Assembly: GCA_030280995.1 (NCBI GenBank)
Contig: JASXTE010000008.1
Coordinates: 3,429,001 to 3,493,000 of the forward strand
Direction: 5' to 3'
Source: Hemileia vastatrix
Taxonomy: Eukaryota > Basidiomycota > Pucciniomycetes > Pucciniales > Zaghouaniaceae
DNA length: 64,000 nucleotides
Below are positions 1 through 11,345 of the stretch, one piece after another. Every line of letters begins with the position of its first letter. Within the stretch, counting starts at the first letter, position 1. Made by a program: the position numbers and the translations under genes. Below the pieces are notes generated by a model, which had not been told where the DNA came from, did no database searches, and saw only the letters and a program-made list of their open reading frames with translations.

Positions 1-1878
1 ATGACATTATACAGACAGTATCAGATAAAACACCACCAAAGCAACTTAGATTGAGAGCTCTTGAAGCATGTCCAATAATATCTTTATGAGTAATAATAAC
101 ATTTTTAGACCATCTATTGTAGCACCAAAATACTTTCAATCCTGATTTAAAAAAAGGATTTTCAGTTTGAGTTTCAACAGCATCACACAATCGAACTATA
201 ATAATGATTATATCTGGGGAATTTAGTGAATTCCCCATTTACAAAAAAAACTCTGTTCTTATTTCAATTTTATAATATAATCTTATTATTCCCATTACCT
301 TGATGTTTTGATTATGGTGAGAAGCCTTACCACCAAGTTTTTAGTATTGGAGATGATTAATTTTAGATTGAAGAAATTTTAAAGCACCACTGTATTTATC
401 TTTTTTGAAGATATTTAAAAGTGACTTTTTCCATCAATCTTGTTTAAATATCTCAGCCATACATCATGTTATTCACAGAATAAATTAAAAATTAATTATG
501 AAGTCTTTTTTTTTTCTATATTTAAAAAATCATTCATTTTTTTTACAAATAAATTGTCATTCCACTCAAGAAAAGATTAAAGCTTCCCTTTCCAGATAAA
601 AATTTTCATAAAATTTTTTAAAATTTCATCTAAAGTCCAAAAAAAAATGTAAAGTAAAATGGGTTATATAAAGAAATTTAGAAAACATACTTTTTTTCTT
701 ATTGTGTGAAATAGATAATCACCTTCAATTGGTATGCTCATGAGCCTAAGCTACTGATTATGGTTCTGGTCCAAATTTTTACAGAACTTTAGGAAAATTT
801 TGGGATAAGTTAACATTAGGCTTGATATCAACTTTTTGTCAAAATTGTTTAACACATTTCATATAATCCTTCAAATAATTATGAAGAGATATAATTTTAT
901 CTTCATTGAATTCAAAGGAAGTAAAAAGGTTGATTATTGATACCAAAAGTGAAAGAAAATTTATCGATTTCTTCTCTTGACTTTCAAAGCTCTATTTATT
1001 CCAAACTGTGAAAAAAGCAACCCTATAATAAATTTTGTTTAATAACAGCCATTCTACTTCCTTGAGACTTTTTCCAGTCTCCCCTACATGGTGTGGAGTG
1101 TAAATTAGCCATGAGGGAATAAGTGTATGGCAAATAAGATTTTGAAAAATCTTTAATTCAGCAGGCCTTAGACTTAAATCAGAGTTTAAATAATTTGGGG
1201 TCTCAGATGATCCCAATTTTATTTTAGCTCTAAAATGGGCAGACATTTTCTGAAGTATGGACTCTAAAGAAGATATCTATTAGAGAAAAATGTATCTAAT
1301 TATGAGTAAGCTTATTTAATTGGACTATCCACATCAGAAATTAATTTTTATTTATCTGATCTTGCTCTAAAACCCAGTGGATTAGCACTGCTTGATATCC
1401 CAACCAATTTTTGAGCTTCTTTTGCCTTCTTTTAAGCACTTTTTTCAAAAGATAGTTTTTGCTTGAGTTTTTTTCTCAGTGGTGGTATCACTTTAAAAAC
1501 TGTAGTTACTGTTTTTCTAATTTTACTTCAGTCATGAGACAAAGAATTTGTGGGGAAAGATGGTATTTTTGAATTTTTATTTTTAGCCTTTCCTTGCATT
1601 TGAACTCTGTATTTGATTGTGAACCTTTCTATTTCTCTGTATTTTTGTTTAGTAGCTTTTGTTGATGTAATTTTATTTTCTATTGTTCTGAATGGTATAT
1701 TTTGACATATAATTAAGCCTCTTCTTGTTGCTTTCATTTTACCTATCCAAATATTTTTCTCTCTATTATCTTTATCCCTTCCATTGCTCCACCCTATCCA
1801 CTGCTTCCCCCTTGGCTGCATCAAACAGTTTTTTTCACTGTGTGGGGAGAATTGATTTTTTCTCCATACTCTTTCCAT
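1..1878 (-). pseudogene. Decayed DNA-transposon protein (CACTA/Tnp2-like C-terminal region)
   Basis: Protein-like sequence runs on the minus strand from about 1,878 to the window edge, in changing frames and with many stops. In N-to-C order I read KATRRGLIICQNIPFR (about 1,720), then LIPSWLIYTPHHVGE and GKSLKEVEWLL (1,130-1,060), KPNVNLSQNFPKVL followed by KFGPEP (about 820-740), and finally GLKVFWCYNRWSKN and ITHKDIIGHA (about 150-60). The combination 'GK-x-K-x-x-EW', 'KPN-x-x-L...P...L-x-KFGP' and 'DIIGHA' resembles the region downstream of the catalytic core in Tnp2/CACTA-type transposase proteins of basidiomycetes, as I remember them. The catalytic core itself is not seen. Decay is advanced, so it is not functional. 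That it is coding-derived is fairly secure; the CACTA assignment is tentative. Confidence 0.5.
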
Positions 1879-2035
1879 TTATTTTATGTTTATTCTCTAC
1901 TTATTCTTTTAAATCTAATCACAGAAACTCATAAATGTGCTCCTTATATTTTTAGAACATGCTTTGTTGTAGTTACTTGTTGTTGCAAGGCTCACAGTTG
2001 CTGATTTACCTGTGTTTAGGTACGTTTTTTTTCAA

Positions 2036-2121
2036 TGATATCCAAATATTTTTCTCTCTATTCTCTTTAGCCGTTCCATTACTCCCTGTTGTCCACTGCT
2101 TCTCCCTTAGCTTCATATGAA
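2036..2121 (+). repeat. Diverged direct duplicate of 1,739-1,826
   Basis: The stretch beginning TATCCAAATATTTTTCTCTC recurs at about 1,744 and about 2,040. In both copies it is followed by a similar pyrimidine-rich run (CCATTGCTCC / CCATTACTCC, then CCACTGCTTC in both). The copies are about 295 bp apart. The first copy lies inside the decayed transposon protein, so this is probably a partial segmental duplication of that relic. Confidence 0.6.
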
Positions 2122-4705
2122 AGTTGTGGGTAGAATATAATCTTTTTTCCAGTTTTATCACATGATTTTCTGTAGTTAATTTTTTTTGTAAGATGCAAAG
2201 TTGCTGATTGACCTGTTTTTTGCCTTCTTTTGTGCTGAAACCTCATCATTGATAATTTTTATAGGATAATAAGCTCTGATTAGAAATAAGGAATCAGGGG
2301 AGAGAGAAGATAGTTAATTATTTTAATTGAATATATCTTTTACAGCACAGCACAAATGAATTTATAGTTTATAGTCAGGCAGAAGAATAGCTATTCTGAA
2401 GAGTGATTCAAGTACTTAGGAGAAATTGACTAGGAAATGAGAAAGATAGGAAATCAATTTTTTTTATTTTTTGGGGATAAGTGTTATCCTTTTGGGGTAA
2501 TAATGTATCATCAACCCATATAGACGGTGAATCCTACCCAGGAAGCAGACCCCCAGCAGGATCAACTAATAATTATTAGACTGGTGGGCCATTTAGGTCA
2601 TAAAAGATGTTAAAATAAGATGGAAAATTTTACCAATGCTAATATGAGGTGAATGTTCCCTAGCCCTGATAGTGTGTTTTTTGTGAGAGAGATAAAGTGA
2701 AACAGGTTTCTCTATCAAAACTGGGGAGCTTATGATTTCACCTATGTGAGATTGAAGAAATCCAATGCAGATGAGAAAGGAATTATAAGATTATTCCATC
2801 TTGGAAAGAAAAAAAGTTCAACAGTAAAGAGGATAATTTATGAAGAAAAAAGTATTTATACAAGAATAGAAACATTTCATTTCAAAGTAAGTCACATAAT
2901 CTAAATTATCACTGGATTTCTCATAGTGAGTAAAGCTTTGTTGAACACTGTAGGTCAAGATAAACTATCAGAACATATTTCAGCAAGATATATTAACTGA
3001 AATAAGTTTTTCAAATATATTAAATTTACAAGATATCCAAATTAACAACTTAAATTTCTAAATATTGATGAATGGTTTATTCATGTAAAATTTGAGCTCC
3101 ACTAGTCAACAATATTAGTAAAATATTTCTGCAAGATTTGAACCATAGATTTTGAGAAATTATAATGCAAGAAAATACTTAATCTTACACTGTTACAAGA
3201 GAAAAACTAGCCTTTGAAATGAGGAAATCTGCTTATGGACACAGAAATATAAGAAATTCTAGTTCCATGCTGCTGATAGGTAGTATGACCATAAATATGC
3301 AGGAAAAAAGGAGCCTGAATTATTCCCTTAATTTTTAATTCATGTTTTGAAACTTTTCACAAAAATAAGTTAAAATTATGGTGGATCACAGCTAACTTAT
3401 ATATAAAATCCAATATCACGCATGCTTTGTATTTTTAGATGTTTGGTTTTGAAAATACACAGCACAGCTTCAACAGCTTATGGTCAAAATAATATTAATA
3501 AATTGAATAGCACAAGTATATCTAATAAAATAATCTATCTTTAATACAAAATACAAAATTATAATTATTCCCTGTATTTTTCTCAAAAAAATTCCAAAAT
3601 GTAAAACCAGATTTCATCTCATTCAATTTGATTTCCTGTACAAATAACACAATACAAATAAATATTCAACTGTATATACTTACAAACCACTTCAGCAACT
3701 AAAAGGGATGTAGAGTTGTTTGCTGGGGTGCACCACCCAGCCCCTATGCAGACAGCCACTGTGACTTACAAAAGCATTTCCAAGTGACACCTAGTTCATT
3801 CAAATTTTCTACTCTTACTTAGCTTATTTTTATCATTTAGTATGAAGTTTCCATAAACTTATGTACTTAAATAAATCATCTGAAATTTTCAACAAAAGTT
3901 TAGCTTTAATTCACCACATCTCACAAACAAGACAAAATTTATTCAATATAAATCTAGAAAGTGCTAGTATATGGAAAATAAACTGAAATATATCTAAAAA
4001 AAAGTTACAAAATATGATCCCAATTTTATTGGCAAATAAATTATTCTAATAGTATATCACAACATGAGAAAATATGTCACCTCATATTTGGATATTTGCA
4101 CATCCACTCTACTTACTCTACTAAGTGAAATGTCAAGCAAACATTTTGCTTCTTACTATTTAAAGTAAAGTGAAAATTTAATGCCTTTTAAATAGGTAAA
4201 ATGAGGCAACATGGTTGTTTATGACATGCAGACATAACTATATAACTCAACTGATGTATAATCTCAATTTAAAATAAGTATCTGTCAGTTACAATGATGA
4301 GACAAAATTTTGGGAACTGCAAATTTAAATGAGATGCAATATTTGTAGAAAGAAAGTGTAGATATTTTTCAACTGAAATAGAACTGAATTTGGAAATATA
4401 TTCCTCGATGCTCTGCCTTTGAAGAAAATTAAATGTTTTAGCTACACTAGTAAATACATTACCCAGTTCAGTGCATTACTTACACTTACTGACATAAGGT
4501 TCTTATGATACAAGAGGTAATATTTTACCTCAAATATTGGATATAATTTTACTTCATACTAAATCTGAAATGCAGGAAAAATTGTGGTGACATATGGCCC
4601 CATTTTTCCCCACATGTGCTCAGCGAAAAGCTCAAATCCAAAATAAAATCATTTTTCTATGTTGGCACACAGAAATACATACAAAGTATACACCATATCC
4701 CAATT
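2122..4705. other. AT-rich stretch without a recognisable gene
   Basis: I find no open frame of convincing composition and no clear repeat here. Isolated fragments such as ATGAGGCAACATGG near 4,200 resemble half-units of the palindrome array that starts at 4.7 kb. They may be eroded outliers of it. Confidence 0.5.
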
Positions 4706-4785
4706 ACATGAGGCAAAGAATTTCCTCATGTCATCAGAAAATGTTGCAGCTGTATAAGGATGAGGCAACAGTTTGCCTCATCTTA
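4706..4785. repeat. Two degenerate palindrome units flanking the array
   Basis: Positions 4,706-4,731 (ACATGAGGCAAAG followed by an imperfect reverse complement) and 4,759-4,784 (GGATGAGGCAAC followed by GTTTGCCTCATC) are imperfect versions of the array unit. They keep the ATGAGGC...GCCTCAT arms but have lost outer arm sequence. They look like eroded members at the left edge of the 4.83-6.06 kb array. Confidence 0.6.
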
Positions 4786-4832
4786 TGCTTTGTGGAAAGT
4801 CATATGAGAAAGGGGTAGGGAAGTTGCCTACA

Positions 4833-6059
4833 TGCATACATGAGGAGACATGTCGCCTCATGTATGCATTTTAGATACTTGCTTCCTTTTTGACTTCTGT
4901 ATTGTTTTAACCTTGGGGATATATTGCATACATGAGGCAACATGTTGCCTCATGTATGCATGCAAGCCACTTGCTTTCTGTTTCACTTCTGCCTGTTTTT
5001 GAGATTAAGGGTATATTGCATACATGAGAAGACATGTCGCCTCATGTATGCATGCAAGCAACTTGCTTGCTTTTTTACTTCTGCATGGTTTTAAACTTAA
5101 GGATATATTGCATACATGAGGCGACATGTTGCCTCATGTATGCAATAACAAGAGCACTGATAAAAAATAGTGCAATAGATTTTTTTTATCAGAACTCTTG
5201 TTATTTCATACATGAGGTGACATGTCACCTCATATATGAAATAAAATTCTTTGAACTTCTTCATTATGGTGAGAAATGCATTGGTGAATGCCTACCATAC
5301 CAAAGAAAATCCACATCATGCAACTTGTTTACATGCATACATGAGGCGACATGTCGCGTCATGTATGAATGTAAACAAGTCACATTCTAGGGAACTCACT
5401 TGGTATGGTAGGCATGCACAAGTGCATTTCTTATCTATATAAGTTAAACTTCAAAAAAAAAATTGCATACATGAGGCAACATGTTGCCTCATGTATGCAT
5501 GTAAAGAGGTTCCATGATGTGTATTTTCTTTGGTATGGTAGGTATGCACCAATGCATTACTCACCTAAATGAAGGATTTCAAAGAATGTTATTGCATACA
5601 TGAGGAGACATGTTGCCATGTATGCAATAACAAGAGTGCTGATTAAAAAATGTATTGCACTATTTTTTATCAGTGCTCTTGTTATTGCATACATGAGGCG
5701 ACATGTCACCTCATGTATGCAATATATCCTTAAGTTTTAAACCATGCAGAAGTAAAACAAAAAGAAAGTTTCTTGCATGCATACATGAGGCGACATGTCG
5801 CCTCATGTATGCAATATATCCTGAAGTTCAAAAACATACAGAGGTAAAAAAGCAAGCAAGTTGCTTGCATGCATACATGAGACGACATGTCTCCTCATGT
5901 ATGCAATATACCCTTGATCTCAAAAACATGCAGAAGTGAAACAGAAAGCAAGTGTCTTGCATGCATACATGAGGCGACATGTCGCCTCATGTATGCAATA
6001 TATCCTTAAGGTTAAAACCATACAGAGGTAAAAAATCAAGCAAGTTTCTAACAAGCATA
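4833..6059. repeat. Array of 12 copies of a 36-bp palindrome with mirrored spacers
   Basis: The unit is TGCATACATGAGGCGACA followed by its own reverse complement. Copies start at 4833, 4925, 5017, 5109, 5205, 5334, 5464, 5593, 5686, 5778, 5870 and 5962. Those at 5778 and 5962 are perfect 36-bp palindromes; the others carry one to a few changes and the copy at 5593 lacks 2 bp. Spacers are about 56, 60 or 93 bp and fall into three families that recur as reverse complements on the two sides. For example 4,961-5,016 mirrors 5,906-5,961; 5,053-5,108 mirrors 5,814-5,869; 5,145-5,204 mirrors 5,627-5,685; 5,241-5,333 mirrors 5,500-5,592. The locus is therefore one large inverted repeat with an extra unit of about 92 bp in the right arm. 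Short frames across it are artefacts of the repeat. Origin unknown; a fold-back element or a nested MITE array is possible. Confidence 0.92.
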
Positions 6060-6439
6060 GTGAAGGTTCAAATTTATAAAAGAAGTCAGGTAAGCATCTT
6101 GATTTTATTACTTTAAATAAGTTATTATAAATTAAAATCACATCTTTATACTTTCCTGATTGAAAAATTAACATGGCTTCATCAATTTTTGTCCCTGAAA
6201 TGGCTGAATAATATGAATATATCTTTATTCACTCTGATACTGGGGAAATACAAGATGAGAGTAGATTCTAGCTTTCAATTTCATAGCTAATTGATTTTAT
6301 GGTTTGATTTTCAAATAGACTTGACAGAGTGTTTATTTCTAAATCCTGTTCAAACTATAAATCTTAAACCTCTGGGGAAGCTATCAGGAAAAGTTTTATT
6401 TGAAATTTGAAGTTCAGTCAACTTCTAGTAATAGGTGTT
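6060..6439. other. AT-rich spacer
   Basis: No gene, repeat or hairpin that I can support between the palindrome array and the first protein-like segment of the next pseudogene. Confidence 0.4.
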
Positions 6440-9193
6440 CAGCATGTTTCAGGCCCCAGATGATTTCCTATAGATGATATTTTTGAAGAAGTGTTTCTTG
6501 GGGAGCTTCCAATAGCCTTTTTATACAAAGCAAACTATAATGATTTGTCTGTGGTGGAGAAGTCCCTTTTTGATACTGAGACAAAGGTCAAGTTGGAAGA
6601 TTTAGCAACTGTTATTAAATTTTACTGTTGTAAAAGTCAAGCCAGTTTGAAATAAGAAAAGATTAAAATTTTACAGAAAATAAATTTTCTGATTTATTTA
6701 TACTAACTTAAGCAATACTGTGTCTGGAAAAAAAAGATTCTAATATATATCCTTATTTTTCATCATAGCATAGAGGATGCATGTAATCCCTTTTATATAC
6801 TCTATATTTATTTTCCTTAAGTTTCTAATATTACCTCTAAGCTAAAAAAACTTATTATATAGTAGAAATAAAATCAAATTTAGTACTATAAGGGGTTTGA
6901 TTCACTATAAGTTTTTGGTTAAAGTATTATATTTTCTCAACTAATTATACCTTTATCTACTCTGTTATAGTTTTTAAAACCTCTTATTTTATCAACATAG
7001 GGAAAAACCTCACCTGATAAAATCATCTAAAATTTTTTTAATATGGTGCAGTAAATTCCAGAAGCTATTATGAAACTTTAAAAATTACAGGTTTGCGTGT
7101 AATCTAAGTAAGTGCATTATTTTGTTTATATTTTTTTAAAAAACTTGAAAGTATAAGTCAATTTTTAATTTGTGATTTCAACTCTTCTAGAATCAAAAAT
7201 TCACCAAGTCATTTTAAAAATTTCACATTGTCTGTGAGATTTCACTTTTCAAATATGGTAAAATTAAGGATATTATATGAGTTCATGTAAAAAAATTTCA
7301 ATGAGTGAAATTAACCCACATTTACATAACAAAAAAGGGTATGAGACTTTGCAATGTGCTTTCATTGATACTTGTTCTGGTAAAGTCTACAATGCTAACC
7401 TACAGAAAGAAAATTATGACAAGTTATTTCATGGGCCTGGAATAAATTATGCAAGAGTAGTTATCATGGATGACTTATTTCCAGGAATAAAAGGTAATGT
7501 AACACTGAGACACAATTTTCGGAAGCCACTCAAGATCAAATAAGATGGAACGTTTTAACAATAAGCAGTGCAATAAACTTTCTCTAATTTTCTATTTGGT
7601 ACAGAGACACTCAGAGTTTTGGTCTGTCTTGTAAGTAATTTAAGCACTTAAATTCATTCAAAGGTTACTTCTGATGTTAATTTAAGATACCTGAAAAACT
7701 ACTTGACTGCAAGTCGTCTAACTTTTGACCTGGTGAATCATCCTTCTGCTCCTGAAAGTGCTGATCAGCTAGGAAGAGATTGGGCTAGTGAAGTATTGAG
7801 GGAATTTTTCGGAGACCAATCATCATCTGCTCAGCCTAACCAAGGAGCAAGCACAAGTGGAGCTGGTAAGTCAAATTTTTAGTGTATTCTTTTATTGAAA
7901 AATAACCAATTTAATTAACTTATTTGAATTGTTAGTGAATCCCTCAATCATTATGGGTATCAGTGATTACCACAGACTCAATTCAGCAGAGTCTCATGAA
8001 CGAGAAAGGGGGTTAAGGGCTGTAAGAGGCTTAGTTAGAAGGAATGATGTTCCCAGGAGCTCGGACAGTCTAAATAGAAATATTTACCACTTTCTGAAGT
8101 ATTGTCTTGGGGGACCAACACAAATATCAAAATATCCTGCGAGCCCAACACCTTTGGAGATTGAAAATTGGAAAGTTTGGAGCCAATTCAAACTAAAAAC
8201 CATTCAAACTGTCCTAACCCAAGTCCAATCTTCTAACCGTGCCAATTCTGCTGCTGATAGAAAATTTCTGATAACAAATTCTATAGCCTTCTTGCAATCC
8301 AAAATTCGACTACCCAAAGTTTTTCCAGCACCTGAGCCTCGAGGACTAAAAGGAGGAGCACCGATCCCACTTTCTGTCAAAAGAAACTTAGAGCGTGAAT
8401 TGCAAGAAAAAGGTTTTTGGAAATTCGCCTTTGATTGGACTTTCCATGAATTTTCGGAATCAACTTGGAATCAAGTCATGGGAAGCATAGTATGCAACCA
8501 CTGTACCAGGTGGCTCATCACCTTGAATACAATCGATCAGTCAAAGCTTCAGTTCACTCAATGTGTTACTGAGAAATTGGTAGTTAATAAGGGGAAGGAG
8601 ATGATAAGGTTGTTTTGGCAAGAAGAGGAAAGGGTAGCAAGAGAAAAGATCGAAAAGAGGGCAAGGGCACAAGTAAAACGTTATCGGACCAAGGTAAGTT
8701 TTTTATTTTACTTTGCTTTTTGTTATTATTAATCTGATTTAGTTGGAATTCAGATTTCTAGTGCACGCTACAAGTTAGCAAGAGATCTCTGAAGTGATGT
8801 GCCAGGTTTTGTTGTGCTTTTTCATGATAATAGGTGCATCTCTGATATTGAGGAAGGCCCGGCACCAGCCCCAACTGCACCTATCGGAGCTATTCCTGGA
8901 TGACAAAATCCTTAACTCAATGATTTGTTTAAAAAATGGATAAGATGACAAAGGACTTAGCCCATACACCAGCTCAACAAAAATCAGCATTAAAAACATA
9001 TTCACGGTCATCAGAAAGGACAGTTGCACAAAATGGTATATTCAATGTTCCCAAATAACTCCCCAAGAATTGCTATTCAGCAACATTTTTTCAAGGATTA
9101 TCTGTGAATGAACGTGAGTCACTTGGGGCTGGAGCTGATATTGATCTGGTGAAGATTCGGGAATCAATTAATAGAGCATCAACATCATCATAA
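6440..9193 (+). pseudogene. Broken multi-exon gene, unknown rust-type repeat-associated protein
   Basis: Coding-like segments lie in order on the plus strand. 6,470-6,652 contains IFEEVFLGELPIAFLYKAN and ends in a stop. 7,277-7,543 contains ETLQCAFIDTCSGK and MDDLFPGIKGNVTLRHNF. 7,670-7,865 reads ADQLGRDWASEVLREFFGDQ and joins, through a canonical 70-bp intron (7,866-7,935, GTAAGT...TTAG, phase 1), to a 260-residue frame that runs to a second likely intron (from about 8,694). Further coding-like sequence follows, broken by a TGA near 8,792 and by frameshifts. The C-terminus appears to be ESLGAGADIDLVKIRESI with a stop at 9,191-9,193. I recognise no catalytic motif. It reminds me of multi-copy hypothetical proteins of rust genomes, probably transposon-borne, but I cannot confirm that here. 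Confidence 0.6.
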
Positions 9194-9409
9194 CTTAGGT
9201 ATAACAGTGATCTTCTGTGTAATATAGCTATCTTATATTGAATTTTATGTATTCTGTTTTTTTTCAAAACAGCTTGGTAAATGTTATAAAGTGATATTGA
9301 GAGAGAGTAAGATTTTATTTAAGAAAAACAAATAATGTATGAGATATAAAAATGTATTTTCAACAAATTGATGGTCCATACCTCTTTATGTCACATTTAT
9401 GTATCCATA

Positions 9410-11345
9410 TTAATTTCAATCGAATTTAATGTTGACCAATACATAGTGAATACACGTTATGCCACTTATACTTGCCAGGCATAGCTACCATTAAATATGC
9501 CAGTATCAAAAATTAATTTTGATCGAAATTAATGAGCATGATAATCATGAATTTCTGGAGTCAACTTCTTATTTTTATGCATGGTGCCTTACCAACATTA
9601 ATTTCGATCGAAATTACTTTTGATACTGGCATATTGCATGGTGTCTATTCCTGGAAAGTGTAAGTGGCATAGTGTGTATTCATTATGTATTGGTCAACAT
9701 TAATTTCAATAGAATTTAATATTGACATTTGCATATTCAACCCAAACCAGCAAACGACCCAAAAAATTCTTCATAAAACTGCTCATTAATTTCGATCGAA
9801 ATTAGTGTTGACCATATACATATTGAATGGTAGTTATATCTGGTGTGTGTAAGTTGTAAAGCTTGTGTTCAATGTTTATTGGTCAACATTAATTTTGATT
9901 GAACTTAATATTAATGTGTAAATGATATATACATGCTCAATATGCATTGTAATGTGTTTACTTAAGAATAGAGGGCCCTACTTTTTATCTTACAGAAAAA
10001 TGCTTGGTGGCATGTCAAATTCAATTTTTATTAAAATTAATGTTGAAATGTTACCATGCATAACAGTAAGCAACTGACTGCATAAATTGATGATAATCAT
10101 GAACCTTAATTTCAATCGAAATTAATGTTGCCAAGTGAAGATTGAAAAAAGCTATGCCACTCACACTAGCCAGGCATATTTACTATTTATTATGTATTGG
10201 TCAACATTAATTTTTATAGAAATTAATATGGATATGTAAATTTTATATTTACCCTCAACATGTATAGTAAATTTCAATACTTAAAGTTACTTGCTGTCCT
10301 TTACATGTCATGCAAAAAAGCATTATATCACTTCAACATTAATTTTGATCAAAATTAATGTTGGAATGCCATTATGCATTGAAACAACTAACTGACTGAA
10401 AAAGTTCATCATCAAAATGCTCATTAATTTTGATCAAAATTAATGTTGACCAATACATATTGAATATAAGTAATCTCCCCTTACTCAGACCAGATATAAC
10501 TACCATTAAATATGTATATGGTCAGCCTTAACTTCGATCGAAATTAATGGGCAGTTTTATGAAGAATCTTTTGGGTTGCTTGCTGGCTTGGGTTCAATAT
10601 GCAAATGTCAATATTAAATTTGATTGAAATTAATGTTGACCAATACATAATGAATACACACTATGCCACTTACACTTTCCAGGAATAGCTACATGCAATA
10701 TGCCAGTATCAAAAATAATTTCGATCGAAATTAATGTTGGCAAGGCACCATGCATAAAAATAAGCAGTTGACTCCAGAAATTCATGATTATCATGCTCAT
10801 TACTTTTGATTGAAATTAATTTTTGATACTGGCATATTTAATGGTAGCTATGCCTGGAAAGTGTAAGTGGCATAGCATGTATTCATTATGTATTAGTCAA
10901 CATTAACTTCGATTGAAATTAATATGGACATGGACTATGTATAAAATTCCTATAAGTATAGGTAAGCTAAACAGTTAGATTAACTGGTTTGATCAAGTAC
11001 ACCATATAAAAATTGATGTTTTAATGCCTTGGTTAATTTCGATCGAAATTAATTTTAAGCCATGCATGTTGAATTTTATCTATGTCTGTGTAGTCCATGT
11101 GAAATGGCTTGTATTCAATATGCAGGGGTCTACATTAATTTCGATCAAAATTATGAGGTTCATTGCCTCATAAATTTGGTGGTTTCTGTCACGGTTTCAT
11201 GCATGGTGCCATATGATACTTTGTTGATTCCAATCAAAATTAATTTCAACACCAATATACTGAATACAAACCATGGCACTTACAGTACTTGGTCATAGCT
11301 AAAATTCAATATTCCAGTCTCAAAATTAATTTTGATAGAAATTAA
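9410..11345. repeat. Second palindrome array: about 20 copies of a 20-bp unit, mirror-symmetric
   Basis: The unit is TTAATTTCGATCGAAATTAA and close variants. Copies start near 9410, 9513, 9598, 9700, 9786, 9889, 10020, 10106, 10207, 10339, 10424, 10528, 10614, 10716, 10800, 10903, 11033, 11135, 11224 and 11326. Spacers are about 65-110 bp. Between 9,410 and 10,922 most units pair around one centre near 10,166: start of the left unit plus end of its right partner is 20,332 or 20,333 for eight pairs. Several spacers are reverse complements across that centre (9,430-9,512 with 10,820-10,902; 9,533-9,597 with 10,735-10,799; 9,720-9,785 with 10,548-10,613). Other spacers recur in direct orientation (9,909-10,105 resembles 10,227-10,423). 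The four rightmost units continue outside the mirrored block. No coding content. Confidence 0.92.

Noticed and set aside
4833..5997. CRISPR-like look of regularly spaced 36-bp repeats
   Set aside because: The repeats are full palindromes, spacers are mirrored copies of each other rather than unique, there are no cas genes, and the DNA is eukaryotic.
5034..6174. ORFs crossing the palindrome array (5,034-5,390; 5,251-5,442; 5,703-5,939; 5,920-6,174)
   Set aside because: They are translations of the repeat unit, recurring words such as HEATC on both strands, with no independent coding signal.
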